Source of the DNA: Pseudarthrobacter sulfonivorans
GTDB lineage: Bacteria > Actinomycetota > Actinomycetes > Actinomycetales > Micrococcaceae
DNA: 64,000 bases
Reading direction: 5' to 3'
NCBI RefSeq assembly: GCF_001484605.1
Contig: NZ_CP013747.1
Location: forward strand, 1,674,001-1,738,000
Shown here: one piece after another, positions 52,115 to 60,991 of the stretch
Layout of the letters: each line of letters begins with the position of its first letter
Position numbering within the stretch: position 1 is the first letter of the stretch
Notes under the pieces: model-generated
Database searches by the model: none
Told to the model about the DNA's origin: nothing
Seen by the model: the letters and a program-made list of their open reading frames with translations, nothing else
Made by a program: the position numbers and the translations under genes

Positions 52115-53179
52115 TCAGCCCGCGGTAAGCAGGTCCTTGAGTTCGTCCTGGATCAGCGAAGCGCCGGTGGGACCAAGGCCCAGGAACCAGGTGTCATCGC
52201 TGACGGCCTTGGCGTGGCCGGACTTGACGGCCTCGAGGCGGGGCCAGACGGCGCCTTCAACAACAGAGGTTTCCCCGGTGGCGGAGGGCTCGCCGTAGCT
52301 GCTGTAGAAGATCCAGTCGGCATCGGCGTCGCCGATGTTCTCGGCGGAGATCTCCGCAGCCAGCTCGTCTATGTCCTGGTTCTCCGGCCGGGCGATGCCG
52401 GCGTCCTTCAGGATCACGCCGATGAGCGATTTGTTGGCGTAGAGGCGGATCTTGCCCGGCAAGAAGCGGACCAGGGATACCTTCTGGTCGTCCGGGACTG
52501 CAGCCTTCAGTTCGTCGGCCTTGGCCTGGTAGGCGTTGAGCGCGGCGACCGCCTTGGTCTCTTCGCCCAGTGCCTCGCCAGCCAACAGGAAGTTTTCCTT
52601 CCACGGAAACCCCGGTCGGATGCTGAAGACGGTGGGAGCAATCTGGGAAAGCTGCGGGTAGAGCTTGTCCGCACGCAGCTTGCTGCCGATGATGAGGTCC
52701 GGCTTCAGGGCAGCGATCGCCTCGAGGTTCAGGTCCTGGATAGTGCCCACAGTTTCCACGCCGGCCACCTTGTCAGCCAGGTAGCCGGGGACCGCGTTGG
52801 CACCTTCCGTGGTGGGCATGCCCACCGGAGTGAGGCCCAGGGAGACCAGGGCGTCGAGCTCACCGGTGTCCAGGACTACGATGCGCTCCGGCTTTTTGTC
52901 GAGAGTGGTCTCGCCGTTGGCGTGCTTGATGACGCGGGGGAATTCTCCGGCCTCCGCGTCGCTGCCCAGCTTGGCAGTCTCGGCGTCGGCGGTAGTGAAC
53001 TTGGAGCCGCCGGTGGCAACTTCTGCGTTGCCGGCGGTGCCGGAAGCGGTGGTGGCACTGCCACAGCCGGCCAGCATGCCAAGAACTAGCAGGGCACCGG
53101 CGACTTTGAGGCCGGTGCTTCGTCCGCGGGTTGGGGTACGTGCGGAGTCGTGCTCCGTCACTGAATCGTCAATTTTCAC
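52115..53179 (-). CDS. Iron-siderophore ABC transporter substrate-binding lipoprotein
   Basis: A 354-residue FecB/FepB-type protein. Its signal segment is GLKVAGALLVLGMLAGCGSA with lipobox LAGC. The two-lobed periplasmic-binding fold has ERIVVLDTGELDALVSLGLT, LEAIAALKPDLIIGSKLRA and WIFYSSYGEPSATGET. The signal peptide has a cytoplasmic extension of about 25 residues. It captures ferric siderophores for the permeases encoded divergently. The DtxR-like box overlaps its GTG start region, so iron repression of both directions is expected. Confidence 0.9.
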   Translation of the reverse strand: MKIDDSVTEHDSARTPTRGRSTGLKVAGALLVLGMLAGCGSATTASGTAGNAEVATGGSKFTTADAETAKLGSDAEAGEFPRVIKHANGETTLDKKPERIVVLDTGELDALVSLGLTPVGMPTTEGANAVPGYLADKVAGVETVGTIQDLNLEAIAALKPDLIIGSKLRADKLYPQLSQIAPTVFSIRPGFPWKENFLLAGEALGEETKAVAALNAYQAKADELKAAVPDDQKVSLVRFLPGKIRLYANKSLIGVILKDAGIARPENQDIDELAAEISAENIGDADADWIFYSSYGEPSATGETSVVEGAVWPRLEAVKSGHAKAVSDDTWFLGLGPTGASLIQDELKDLLTAG

Positions 53180-53197
53180 GAAGTAAGGATAACCTAA
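53179..53197. promoter_or_regulatory. DtxR/IdeR-like iron box
   Basis: On the minus strand TTAGGTTATCCTTACTTCG matches the DtxR/IdeR consensus TTAGGTTAGCCTAACCTAA in 13 of 19 positions, with the left half nearly perfect. It lies in the divergent gap between the siderophore-binding gene and the permease operon. Control by the iron-dependent repressor is inferred. Confidence 0.65.
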
Positions 53198-53266
53198 TTA
53201 GAATGTGATCCTTGATCCGGGCGTTGCCCGGAAGGTCCCCAACCCGTGCCGGAGCGCCCTATACCC

Positions 53267-54370
53267 ATGCAACAAGACACCATCCCCGGGGAATCTCGGC
53301 CGAACGCCGGCACTCACTTCACTGTCACCGCGGCGGGCGTCCCGGCAGAGATGCCGCCCAGCCCGGGCGCGGTCCGGCGGGGCAGCTGGCGGCTGGTCCT
53401 GCTGCTGGCCGCAGTTGGTGCCCTCACCGGCGCCGCGCTGCTCAGCCTCGCCATCGGCGCCAAGTCCATTCCGCTGGAGTCGGTGCTGCAGGCCTTCTTT
53501 GCCTATGCAGATACCGCGGACCACGCCATCATCCTGGAGAACCGCCTGCCGCGGACGTTGCTGGGCATCATTGCCGGGATGGCCCTGGGAGCGGCCGGCG
53601 CACTGATCCAGGCCATCACACGCAACCCGCTCGCGGACCCTGGCGTGCTGGGCGTTAACGCCGGGGCGACCTTTGCCATTGTGATAGCCGTAGGCGTCTT
53701 TGGCGTCTCTACAATGAGCGGATACATGTGGTTCGCGCTGGGGGGCGCCGTGCTGGCAGCCGCGGTTGTGTACTTCATAGGCAGCGCCGGCCGGAACATC
53801 GTGAACCCTGTGCGGATCACCCTCGCGGGCGTGGCACTGGGGGCGGTGCTGACAGGTATTTCCTCCGGGCTGACGCTCATTAACCCACGGTCCTTCGACC
53901 AGCTGCGGTCCTGGAGCATCGGCTCGCTGGACAGCCGGTCCATGGACAGTGTCCTGGTGGCGGCGCCGTTCATCGGGGCGGGCCTGCTGATAGCCGTGAT
54001 CACCACCCGTGGCCTGAACGCGGTGTCGCTGGGCGACGAACTGGCCACCGCGCTGGGTGCCAACTCGAACCGGACCCGCATCCTGGGGCTCGTCGCCATC
54101 ACCTTGCTCAGCGGCGCAGCCACCGCCGCGGCCGGCCCCATCGGCTTCATCGGCCTGATGATTCCGCATGTGGCCCGCTGGCTGATCGGGCCGGACCAGC
54201 GCTGGATCATGGCGTACACCCTGGTCCTTTCACCACTGCTGCTGCTGGTTTCTGATGTCCTGGGCCGGGTAGTGGTACCCGGCGAGCTCCAGGTGGGCAT
54301 CGTGACATCCTTCATCGGCGCACCGGTGCTGGTGGCCCTCGCCCGGCGCCGGAAGGCCAGTGCACTGTGA
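53267..54370 (+). CDS. FecCD family iron-siderophore permease 1
   Basis: A 367-residue permease. FecCD segments are LENRLPRTLLGIIAGMALGA, AGALIQAITRNPLADPGVLG, RITLAGVALGAVLTGISSGL, WSIGSLDSRS and AAGPIGFIGLMIPHVARWLI. About nine or ten membrane helices are present. The N-terminal 45 residues are hydrophilic and longer than usual; the ATG at 53267 or a GTG at 53246 may be used. It pairs with permease 2 to form the channel. The stop overlaps the next start (GTGA). Confidence 0.9.
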   Translation: MQQDTIPGESRPNAGTHFTVTAAGVPAEMPPSPGAVRRGSWRLVLLLAAVGALTGAALLSLAIGAKSIPLESVLQAFFAYADTADHAIILENRLPRTLLGIIAGMALGAAGALIQAITRNPLADPGVLGVNAGATFAIVIAVGVFGVSTMSGYMWFALGGAVLAAAVVYFIGSAGRNIVNPVRITLAGVALGAVLTGISSGLTLINPRSFDQLRSWSIGSLDSRSMDSVLVAAPFIGAGLLIAVITTRGLNAVSLGDELATALGANSNRTRILGLVAITLLSGAATAAAGPIGFIGLMIPHVARWLIGPDQRWIMAYTLVLSPLLLLVSDVLGRVVVPGELQVGIVTSFIGAPVLVALARRRKASAL

Positions 54371-55416
54371 GCGTCGATTTCGGCAAAGCCGCCTGGCAGA
54401 TCCGCACCCCCGGCGGCGGAATCAGCCTCCGCGTCAGCCGCAGGACAGTTGCCGTGGGCATTCCGGTCGTGCTCCTCACCATCGCGGTATCTGTCATGGC
54501 CCTCGCCAGCGGCGCACTGGAGATCAGCGTTGAGCAGGTCCTGCGCGCCTTCACCGGGACAGCGGAAAGCATGGCCCAGACCGTCGTTATGGAATGGCGG
54601 CTGCCGCGTGTCCTGATGGCGGTGCTGTTCGGCGCAGCCCTGGGCGTGAGCGGCGGAATTTTCCAGTCGCTGACCCGCAACCCACTGGGCAGCCCGGACA
54701 TCATCGGATTCAACACCGGAGCCTACACAGGCGCGCTGCTCGTGATCCTGACCATGGGCGGCAGTGCCCTTCAGATTGCCGGCGGCGCACTGATCGGCGG
54801 GCTGTTGACTGCCCTGGCGGTCTACCTTCTTGCTTACCGCCGAGGCATCCAGGGTTTCCGGCTGATCATTGTGGGCATCGGTGTCAGCGCCGTGCTGGCC
54901 TCGGTCAATCACTGGATCGTGCTGCAGGCTGAGCTTGAGGTGGCCATGAGTGCCGCCGTCTGGGGCGCGGGTTCCCTCAACGGCATCAGCTGGGAGCAGG
55001 CCTGGCCCGCGGCAGCCGTCATCGCCGTCGCACTCCTCGCCTCGGTCTTCGTGGTGCCCTCCATGCGCACACTGGAACTGGGTGACGACGCTGCCAAGGC
55101 ACTGGGAGTACGCGCCGAACCGGTGCGGATCGCCTTGGTGGTGCTCGGCGTCGGACTTACCGCCGCCGTGACCGCAGCCGCGGGTCCCATTGCCTTCGTT
55201 TCGCTGGCCGCCCCGCAGCTGGCCCGCCGGATGACCGGCAGCGCCGGCATCGCCCTGCTGCCGTCGGCCCTTGTCGGGGCGCTGCTCCTGGCAGCCAGCG
55301 ACTTCGCGGCACAACGCCTGTTTTCGCCCATTCAACTGCCCGTGGGCGTCGTCACCGTCTCCATCGGTGGCATTTATCTCATCTGGCTGCTGGCCAGGGA
55401 AGCGAGGAAGTCGTGA
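54367..55416 (+). CDS. FecCD family iron-siderophore permease 2
   Basis: A 349-residue permease with the same family marks: MEWRLPRVLMAVLFGAALGV, GGIFQSLTRNPLGSPDIIGF, LIIVGIGVSAVLASVNHWIV, WGAGSLNGISWEQ and AAGPIAFVSLAAPQLARRMT. It forms the heterodimeric membrane part with permease 1. Both junctions are four-base GTGA overlaps (with permease 1 and the ATPase), so the three genes are translationally coupled. Confidence 0.9.
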   Translation: MSVDFGKAAWQIRTPGGGISLRVSRRTVAVGIPVVLLTIAVSVMALASGALEISVEQVLRAFTGTAESMAQTVVMEWRLPRVLMAVLFGAALGVSGGIFQSLTRNPLGSPDIIGFNTGAYTGALLVILTMGGSALQIAGGALIGGLLTALAVYLLAYRRGIQGFRLIIVGIGVSAVLASVNHWIVLQAELEVAMSAAVWGAGSLNGISWEQAWPAAAVIAVALLASVFVVPSMRTLELGDDAAKALGVRAEPVRIALVVLGVGLTAAVTAAAGPIAFVSLAAPQLARRMTGSAGIALLPSALVGALLLAASDFAAQRLFSPIQLPVGVVTVSIGGIYLIWLLAREARKS

Positions 55417-56237
55417 GCATCTCCACCAAGGCTCCCGCGCAACTGCAGGCCCGCGGGCTCAGTGCAGGGTATGACCGGAAAATCGTCAGCCAGGAACTTT
55501 CCCTCACCATCCCCGACGGCCGCTTCACCGTCATCGTGGGACCGAATGCATGCGGCAAGTCGACGCTGCTGAAAACCCTGGCCCGCCTGATCAAGCCGCA
55601 CGCCGGCGAGGTGGTCCTCGACGGCCGCTCCATCTCCGCCATCCCCGCCAAGGAACTGGCCCGCACGTTGGGCCTGCTGCCGCAGTCGTCCATTTCCCCC
55701 GACGGCATCACCGTAGCCGAACTGGTGGCCCGCGGCCGCTTTCCGCACCAGAAGCTGCTGCGCCAGTGGAGCAAGGAGGATGAGGCGGCCGTAACGGAAG
55801 CCATGGCCATGACCGGCGTGACCGCACTGTCCGCCACGCTGGTGGACGAGTTGTCCGGCGGGCAGCGGCAGCGCGTCTGGGTTGCCATGGTGCTGGCCCA
55901 GGAAACCCCGCTGCTCCTGCTGGATGAACCCACAACGTTCTTGGACATCGCCCACCAGATCGAACTCCTGGAACTCTTCCGCGAGCTGAACCGCACCCGT
56001 GGCTATACCTTGGTGGCGGTACTCCACGACCTCAACCACGCCAGCCGTTACGCGGACAATATCGTGGCCATGAAGGACGGGCGGGTGGTGGCCGAGGGCG
56101 CTCCGGCCGACGTCATTACCGAGGAACTGGTGGAAGAAGTCTTCGGGCTGCCCTGCCGCGTCATCGAAGACCCCGTCTCGCTCACCCCGCTGGTCATCCC
56201 GCTGGGCCGGCCGGCGCATGCCGAAATGGCCGGGTAG
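55413..56237 (+). CDS. Iron-siderophore ABC transporter ATPase
   Basis: A 274-residue FecE/FepC-type ATPase: Walker A VIVGPNACGKSTLLKTLARL, the signature VDELSGGQRQRVWVAMVLAQ, Walker B LLLLDEPTTFLDIAHQIELL and the switch in LVAVLHDLNHASRYADNIV. It energises uptake through permeases 1 and 2 with the binding protein at 52115. The operon ends here; a palindromic repeat follows about 55 bases on. Confidence 0.95.
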   Translation: MSISTKAPAQLQARGLSAGYDRKIVSQELSLTIPDGRFTVIVGPNACGKSTLLKTLARLIKPHAGEVVLDGRSISAIPAKELARTLGLLPQSSISPDGITVAELVARGRFPHQKLLRQWSKEDEAAVTEAMAMTGVTALSATLVDELSGGQRQRVWVAMVLAQETPLLLLDEPTTFLDIAHQIELLELFRELNRTRGYTLVAVLHDLNHASRYADNIVAMKDGRVVAEGAPADVITEELVEEVFGLPCRVIEDPVSLTPLVIPLGRPAHAEMAG

Positions 56238-56290
56238 GTTTCGACACCACCGGCTGGGCCCACGCCCGCCGTCGTTCGCTCCTTAAACCC

Positions 56291-56353
56291 CAACGCGGGG
56301 TCACTTCCTGCCCAAAAACGATGGTTTATTGGGCGGGAAGTGACCCCGCGTTG
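56291..56353. repeat. Dispersed palindrome, copy 2 (terminator-like)
   Basis: Arms CAACGCGGGGTCACTTCCTG... (56291-56314) and its partner ending GAAGTGACCCCGCGTTG (56330-56353) match in 23 of 24 positions around a 15-base loop. Each arm differs from the copy at 34383-34445 in only two positions. It lies between the convergent siderophore ATPase and DUF3151 genes, the same kind of site. Confidence 0.85.
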
Positions 56354-56362
56354 CATTTAAAA

Positions 56363-56785
56363 CTACTTACCCTCGATGGCTGCCTTGGCTGCCGGGTCCG
56401 AGTCGTTGAGGAACTTCTCGATGCGTTCCGGCTCCTCGGCTTCGCCGATGGCCGTGGACGCGCGGCCCAGCGAGTAGAGCGCCCGCAGGAAGCCGCGGTT
56501 GGGTTCGTGCTCCCACGGGATGGGGCCCACGCCACGCCAGCCGTTGCGGCGCAGCGAGTCCAGCCCGCGGTGGTACCCAACGCGCGAGTAGGCGTAGGAA
56601 TCGATGGTGCGGCCCTCGGCCCACGCCTCCTCCGCCAGGACAGCCCACAACAGCGACGACGTGGGGTGCTTTTCCACCAGGTCCAGGGCTTCGGCGCCGG
56701 CGTCCAGCTGCGCGTAGACGTCCGTCTCGGCAGGCAGGAGCGTTGGCTCCGGGCCCATGAGGTTCTTGCGGAACTCGTCCGACAT
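56363..56785 (-). CDS. DUF3151 protein
   Basis: A 140-residue protein with the DUF3151 pattern: FRKNLMGPEPTLLPAETDVY, SSLLWAVLAEEAWAEGRTID, SYAYSRVGYHRGLDSLRRNG and WRGVGPIPWEHEPNRGFLRA. The family is actinobacterial and usually sits beside fba, as here (three-base gap). It is all helical and resembles a TPR protein; a role in glycolysis control is only a guess from linkage. Confidence 0.85.
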   Translation of the reverse strand: MSDEFRKNLMGPEPTLLPAETDVYAQLDAGAEALDLVEKHPTSSLLWAVLAEEAWAEGRTIDSYAYSRVGYHRGLDSLRRNGWRGVGPIPWEHEPNRGFLRALYSLGRASTAIGEAEEPERIEKFLNDSDPAAKAAIEGK

Positions 56786-56787
56786 GG

Positions 56788-57807
56788 CTAGAACGTCTTG
56801 CCGACGGAGCCGAGCTGGCGGGCGGCCTCGACGATGCGGGCAGCCATGCCGGCCTCGGCTGAAGCGCCCCAGACGCGGGGATCGTAGGTCTTCTTGTTGC
56901 CCATTTCGCCGTCGATCTTCAGGACGCCGTCGTAGTTGGCGAGCATGTGGCCGGCCACCGGGCGGGTGAAGGCGTACTGGGTGTCGGTGTCGACGTTCAT
57001 CTTGATCACACCGTAGGAAACGGCATCAGCGATTTCCTGGTCACTGGAGCCCGAACCGCCGTGGAACACGAGGTCGAACGGGTTCTCCTTGCCGATCTTG
57101 GCGCCCACCTCGGCCTGGATCTGCTTGAGCAGCTCCGGGCGCAGCTTCACGCCGCCGGGCTTGTACACACCGTGGACGTTGCCGAACGTCAGCGCGGTCA
57201 GGTAGCGGCCGTTCTCGCCGGCACCCAAGGCTTCAATGGTGGCCAGGGCGTCTTCGGTGGTGGTGTAGAGCTTCTCGTTGATTTCGTTCTCAACGCCGTC
57301 TTCCTCGCCACCAACAGTGCCGATTTCGACCTCGAGGATGATCTTGGCGGCGGCGGCACGCTCCAGCAGTTCGCGGGCGATGCGCAAGTTGTCTTCAAGG
57401 GCCTCGTGCGAGCCGTCCCACATGTGCGAGTTGAAGATCGGGTTGCGGCCGGCCTTGACCTCGGCCTCGGACGCTGCCAGCAGCGGCAGGACAAAGCCGT
57501 CCAGCTTGTCCTTGGGGCAGTGGTCCGTGTGGAGGGCGATGTTGACGTTGTAGTTCTTGGCCACTTCACGGGCGAAGGCGGCGAAGCCGAGCGAACCGGC
57601 CACCATGTCCTTCACCGATGCGCCGGACCAGTACGCTGCGCCACCGGTGGAAACCTGGATGATGCCATCGGACTCAGCCTCAGCGAAACCGCGGATGGCT
57701 GCGTTCAGGGTCTGCGACGACGTCACGTTGACCGCCGGGAACGCAAAGCCTCCGGCCTTGGCACGGTCGATCATCTCGGAGTAGATCTCTGGGGTTGCAA
57801 TGGGCAT
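56788..57807 (-). CDS. fba: Class II fructose-bisphosphate aldolase
   Basis: A 339-residue zinc enzyme of glycolysis and gluconeogenesis. Metal ligands and motifs are IALHTDHCPKDKLDGFV (His-Asp-His), FNSHMWDGSH, ILEVEIGTVGGEEDG, LTFGNVHGVYKPG and LVFHGGSGSSDQEI. The length is normal. The ATG at 57807 has AGGAG at a good distance (the frame is open further upstream without similarity). It is transcribed with the DUF3151 gene. Confidence 0.95.
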   Translation of the reverse strand: MPIATPEIYSEMIDRAKAGGFAFPAVNVTSSQTLNAAIRGFAEAESDGIIQVSTGGAAYWSGASVKDMVAGSLGFAAFAREVAKNYNVNIALHTDHCPKDKLDGFVLPLLAASEAEVKAGRNPIFNSHMWDGSHEALEDNLRIARELLERAAAAKIILEVEIGTVGGEEDGVENEINEKLYTTTEDALATIEALGAGENGRYLTALTFGNVHGVYKPGGVKLRPELLKQIQAEVGAKIGKENPFDLVFHGGSGSSDQEIADAVSYGVIKMNVDTDTQYAFTRPVAGHMLANYDGVLKIDGEMGNKKTYDPRVWGASAEAGMAARIVEAARQLGSVGKTF

Positions 57808-57952
57808 GGTGACTCCTATGCTGAGTTTTCGTCTGTGGGTTGTGACCCTGGAGAGTAGACCTCTTACGGCTAGCCACCATCCTAGCCATTTCTGTGCAGG
57901 GGCAGTGTTTCGGGTCACGCAGGCCGGTAACACTTACGCTCACATGCCGCAC

Positions 57953-58009
57953 CGAGATGGCACTTCGCAGCAGTACCGGAGCCCGGGACAGCCGCGAAGT
58001 GCCATCTCG
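57953..58009. repeat. Intergenic palindrome with GCACTTCGC/GCGAAGTGC core
   Basis: CGAGATGGCACTTCGC (57953-57968) and GCGAAGTGCCATCTCG (57994-58009) form a perfect 16-bp stem. It lies directly after the lipase stop (58019) on the minus strand and before the fba promoter region. The AAGTGCC core resembles the other palindromes, but the outer arms differ. Confidence 0.8.
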
Positions 58010-58018
58010 TGCAGGGGT

Positions 58019-59275
58019 TTAGCCGTACAACCAGCAGTTGCTCACTGCGGACCGGTTTGAGAAGCGGCGCTCCAGGAAGATGAACGCCTGCGGGATGGCG
58101 GCCGCGTAGCCGCCAATGTGGGTGGCCCCGGCCGTGACATCGAAATACACCGACGATCCGGCGCCGCACCAGCGCTTGGCCAGCTGCCTGCCTTGGTCGT
58201 AGGGGATGACGTCATCGAGGACGCTGTGCGAGAGCAGTACGGGGACCTGCGGCGCCCGGCCGTTGCCGATCTTCTGTGCGGCAATGACGGTTTTTAGCTC
58301 GGGGAGCTCCAGCAGCGAGCTCAGCTTCTGCCCCGAAACCGTGAGCTGCGCAGTGTTCAGGAAGCCGCTTGAGGCGATCGACTGCAACGTGCATTCGTTG
58401 TCTGTCGCCGCCAGCTTCGCCCGCCCTGCGGCGTTGAGGTGGGGGCTCAGGTCCAGTCCGCCGGCGGCGCCCATGCCCGTTACCGCGTAGAGCAGGAACC
58501 CGGTGTACAGGCCGCCGTCGAGGTTTCGTCCGACGGCGGGAAGGTCGGCGGGGACCGCCCCCGCGTACGCGCCCTTGAGGTTCAGCTCCGGAGCGTATTG
58601 GGGTGCAAGCTCGACGGCGGCTGCCGAGGCGCCGCCGCCCTGCGAGTAGCCGGCCAGCGCCACCGGGCCGCCGGGGACGATCTGCGGGTTCCCCAACCGC
58701 TGGGCGGCACGGGTGGCGTCCAGGACGGCGTGCGCCTGCGATTCGCGCGCCATGTAGGTGTGGCTGCCGGCCGTGCCGAGACCCTCATAGTCGGTCACTG
58801 CTACGGAGTAGCCCCGCGCCAGCAGCCCGGCGATGAAGATCCCCTCGTATTCCTCGCCGGTAGCCATGGCCCGGGACGGTGCGCATTGGTCCCCCTGCCC
58901 CTGGGTTCCGGGGGCGTAGCTGACCAGCGGACGCGGGCCGGACCCGGTCCAGGCCGCGTACGGCACCATCACTGTGCCGGTCACGGCGACAGGCACTCCG
59001 GAACTGTTCACGGAGCGGTACATGATGCGCTGCACGGAGGCCTGGGCCCGGATGGTCTTGAGGGGATCGACATAGAAGACAGACGGCTCCGTCCGGACCA
59101 GGTCGCCGTTGTTGGCCGGAAGTGAGGCGGGGGTGATGTAGAAGTCGAGCGGGTTGGCCGTCGTAGCCGGTGTTGTGGCTGGGGCAGAAGCGGCTTGGGC
59201 TACCGCGCCACTACCGAAGGTGAGAACCGCGGCCAACACAATGGCCGAACAGCCGCGTACAGAAGGATGCTTCAT
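58019..59275 (-). CDS. Secreted lipase family alpha/beta hydrolase (LIP)
   Basis: A 418-residue secreted enzyme. Its signal peptide is CSAIVLAAVLTFGSGAVAQA. The LIP-family catalytic triad is visible as Ser in VALAGYSQGGGASAAA, Asp in LLSHSVLDDVIPYDQ and His in AGATHIGGYA. Conserved SYAPGTQGQGDQCAPS and VAVTDYEGLG also fit this secretory lipase family. The natural substrate (triacylglycerol or other ester) is open. The ATG at 59275 has GGAGG upstream. A hairpin follows the stop. Confidence 0.88.
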   Translation of the reverse strand: MKHPSVRGCSAIVLAAVLTFGSGAVAQAASAPATTPATTANPLDFYITPASLPANNGDLVRTEPSVFYVDPLKTIRAQASVQRIMYRSVNSSGVPVAVTGTVMVPYAAWTGSGPRPLVSYAPGTQGQGDQCAPSRAMATGEEYEGIFIAGLLARGYSVAVTDYEGLGTAGSHTYMARESQAHAVLDATRAAQRLGNPQIVPGGPVALAGYSQGGGASAAAVELAPQYAPELNLKGAYAGAVPADLPAVGRNLDGGLYTGFLLYAVTGMGAAGGLDLSPHLNAAGRAKLAATDNECTLQSIASSGFLNTAQLTVSGQKLSSLLELPELKTVIAAQKIGNGRAPQVPVLLSHSVLDDVIPYDQGRQLAKRWCGAGSSVYFDVTAGATHIGGYAAAIPQAFIFLERRFSNRSAVSNCWLYG

Positions 59276-59415
59276 TGAACCTCCAGTCAGTGCCACGCTC
59301 GCCAGTGAGTGTGATCCAGCCACATGCTACTGGCGGGTAACTTGTGGGCCTAGGGATTCGCGAAGATTACCGATAGTTTCGTCTCAGATTCAGCCGGAGT
59401 ACAACTCGGCGCGGG

Positions 59416-60108
59416 TCAGACGGGCTGGCTGAAAACGTGCCGGCGGATCCAGGCATGCATGGCGATCGCGGCGGCGGAGGCGGCGTTGATGGAGCGCGTG
59501 GAGCCGAACTGCTCGATGGACAGGGTGGCCAGGGCCGCCTCGTGGACCTCCGGCGTCAGCCCGGGCCCTTCCTGGCCGAACACCAGGACGCAGTCCTTGG
59601 GCAGCTCATACGTCTCCAGGGGCACGGAGTCGGGGAAGATGTCGATCCCGATGATCGCGAGCCCCTCCCCCTGCGCCCACACCACGAAGTCCTCCACGGT
59701 GGAGTGGTGGCGGACGTGCTGGTAACGGTCGGTGACCATCGCCCCGCGCCTGTTCCACCGGCGTCGTCCGATGATGTGGACTTCCTTGGCGAGGAACGCG
59801 TTGGCGGTGCGCACCACGGTGCCGATGTTGAGGTCGTGCTGCCAGTTTTCGATGGCGATGTGGAAGTTGTGCCGCTTGGAATCGAGGTCCGCCACGATCG
59901 CGTCATGCTTCCAGTAGCGGTACTGGTCCACCACGTTGCGGCGGTCGCCGTCGGCGAGCAATTCCGGATCCCAGTGGTCACCTTCCGGCCACGAACCCTC
60001 CCAGGGCCCGACGCCGACCTCCGCCTTTGGCTCCGGCGCCTCCTCGGGCGCTGGCTCCTCCGCTGGAATCGGAAGAGGTTCGACTGGGTTTCCGGGCATT
60101 TGTTTCAC
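59416..60108 (-). CDS. SpoU/TrmH family RNA methyltransferase
   Basis: A 230-residue SPOUT methyltransferase. The three SpoU motifs are present: motif 1 DLNIGTVVRTANAF, motif 2 VLVFGQEGPGLTPEV and motif 3 EQFGSTRSINAASAAAIAMH. It adds a 2'-O-methyl group from S-adenosylmethionine to rRNA or tRNA; the target is unknown. About 60 acidic/proline-rich residues precede the domain. Start: GTG at 60108 or ATG at 60099. It is divergent from the HAD-IIA gene. Confidence 0.88.
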   Translation of the reverse strand: MKQMPGNPVEPLPIPAEEPAPEEAPEPKAEVGVGPWEGSWPEGDHWDPELLADGDRRNVVDQYRYWKHDAIVADLDSKRHNFHIAIENWQHDLNIGTVVRTANAFLAKEVHIIGRRRWNRRGAMVTDRYQHVRHHSTVEDFVVWAQGEGLAIIGIDIFPDSVPLETYELPKDCVLVFGQEGPGLTPEVHEAALATLSIEQFGSTRSINAASAAAIAMHAWIRRHVFSQPV

Positions 60109-60160
60109 CCCTCAACACTAGACTGGACCACTGGAGCATTCATCACCGGCGGAGGTAAAC

Positions 60161-60991
60161 GTGGCAGAAGCAGACCAGGTACAGGGTTCACCGGCGGTTT
60201 ACCGCAGCGGCCAGGAGATCGAATGCTGGCTGACAGACATGGACGGCGTACTCGTCCACGAAAACCATGCTGTCCCAGGGGCCGCCGAACTGATCCAGCG
60301 CTGGGTGGACACGTCCAAGCGGTTCCTGGTGCTGACGAACAACTCGATCTTCACGCCCCGCGACCTGGCCGCCAGGCTCCGGGCCTCCGGGCTGGAGATC
60401 CCCGAGGAGAACATCTGGACGTCCGCGCTGGCCACCGCCACCTTCCTGAAGGACCAGGTGCGGGGTTCCGGCTCCGGGAACCGCGCCTACACCATCGGCG
60501 AGGCAGGGCTGACGACGGCGCTGCACGAGGCAGGCTTCATCCTCACCGACCAGGACCCGGACTATGTAGTGCTCGGCGAAACCCGTACGTACTCCTTTGA
60601 GGCCATCACCATGGCCATCCGCCTGATCCTGGCCGGGGCCCGCTTCATTGCCACCAACCCCGACGCCACCGGCCCGTCCAAGGACGGCCCGATGCCCGCG
60701 ACGGGCGCGATCGCCGCGCTCATCACGAAGGCCACAGGCCGGGAACCGTACATTGTGGGCAAGCCGAATCCCATGATGTTCCGGTCCGCCATGAACCAGA
60801 TCGATGCGCACTCGGAGACCACGGCAATGATCGGGGACCGGATGGACACCGACATCATCGCCGGCATGGAGGCAGGCCTGCACACGGTCCTGGTCCTCAG
60901 CGGCATTACGCAGCGCGAAGACATTGCCGCCTATCCGTTCCGGCCCAACCAGGTGCTGAACTCCGTGGCCGACCTGAAGAACCAGATCTAG
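60161..60991 (+). CDS. HAD-IIA family hydrolase (NagD-like)
   Basis: A 276-residue HAD phosphatase with motif I WLTDMDGVLVHEN, motif II VLTNNS, the C2 cap with DYVVLGETRTYSFEAI, the lysine in YIVGKPNPMMFRSAM and motif IV IGDRMDTDIIAGMEAGL. NagD-like enzymes dephosphorylate nucleotides or sugar phosphates. The GTG at 60161 has GGAGG seven bases upstream. The last four bases overlap the end of the convergent hydrolase gene. Confidence 0.9.
   Translation: MAEADQVQGSPAVYRSGQEIECWLTDMDGVLVHENHAVPGAAELIQRWVDTSKRFLVLTNNSIFTPRDLAARLRASGLEIPEENIWTSALATATFLKDQVRGSGSGNRAYTIGEAGLTTALHEAGFILTDQDPDYVVLGETRTYSFEAITMAIRLILAGARFIATNPDATGPSKDGPMPATGAIAALITKATGREPYIVGKPNPMMFRSAMNQIDAHSETTAMIGDRMDTDIIAGMEAGLHTVLVLSGITQREDIAAYPFRPNQVLNSVADLKNQI

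Noticed and set aside
53503..55335. 610-codon open frame on the minus strand opposite the siderophore permeases
   Set aside because: Composition is the mirror of the high-GC plus-strand genes. It has no recognisable domain, and both plus-strand permeases are certain. The same applies to the long antisense frames at 38530-40431, 4794-6173, 31832-33232 and 9651-10814.
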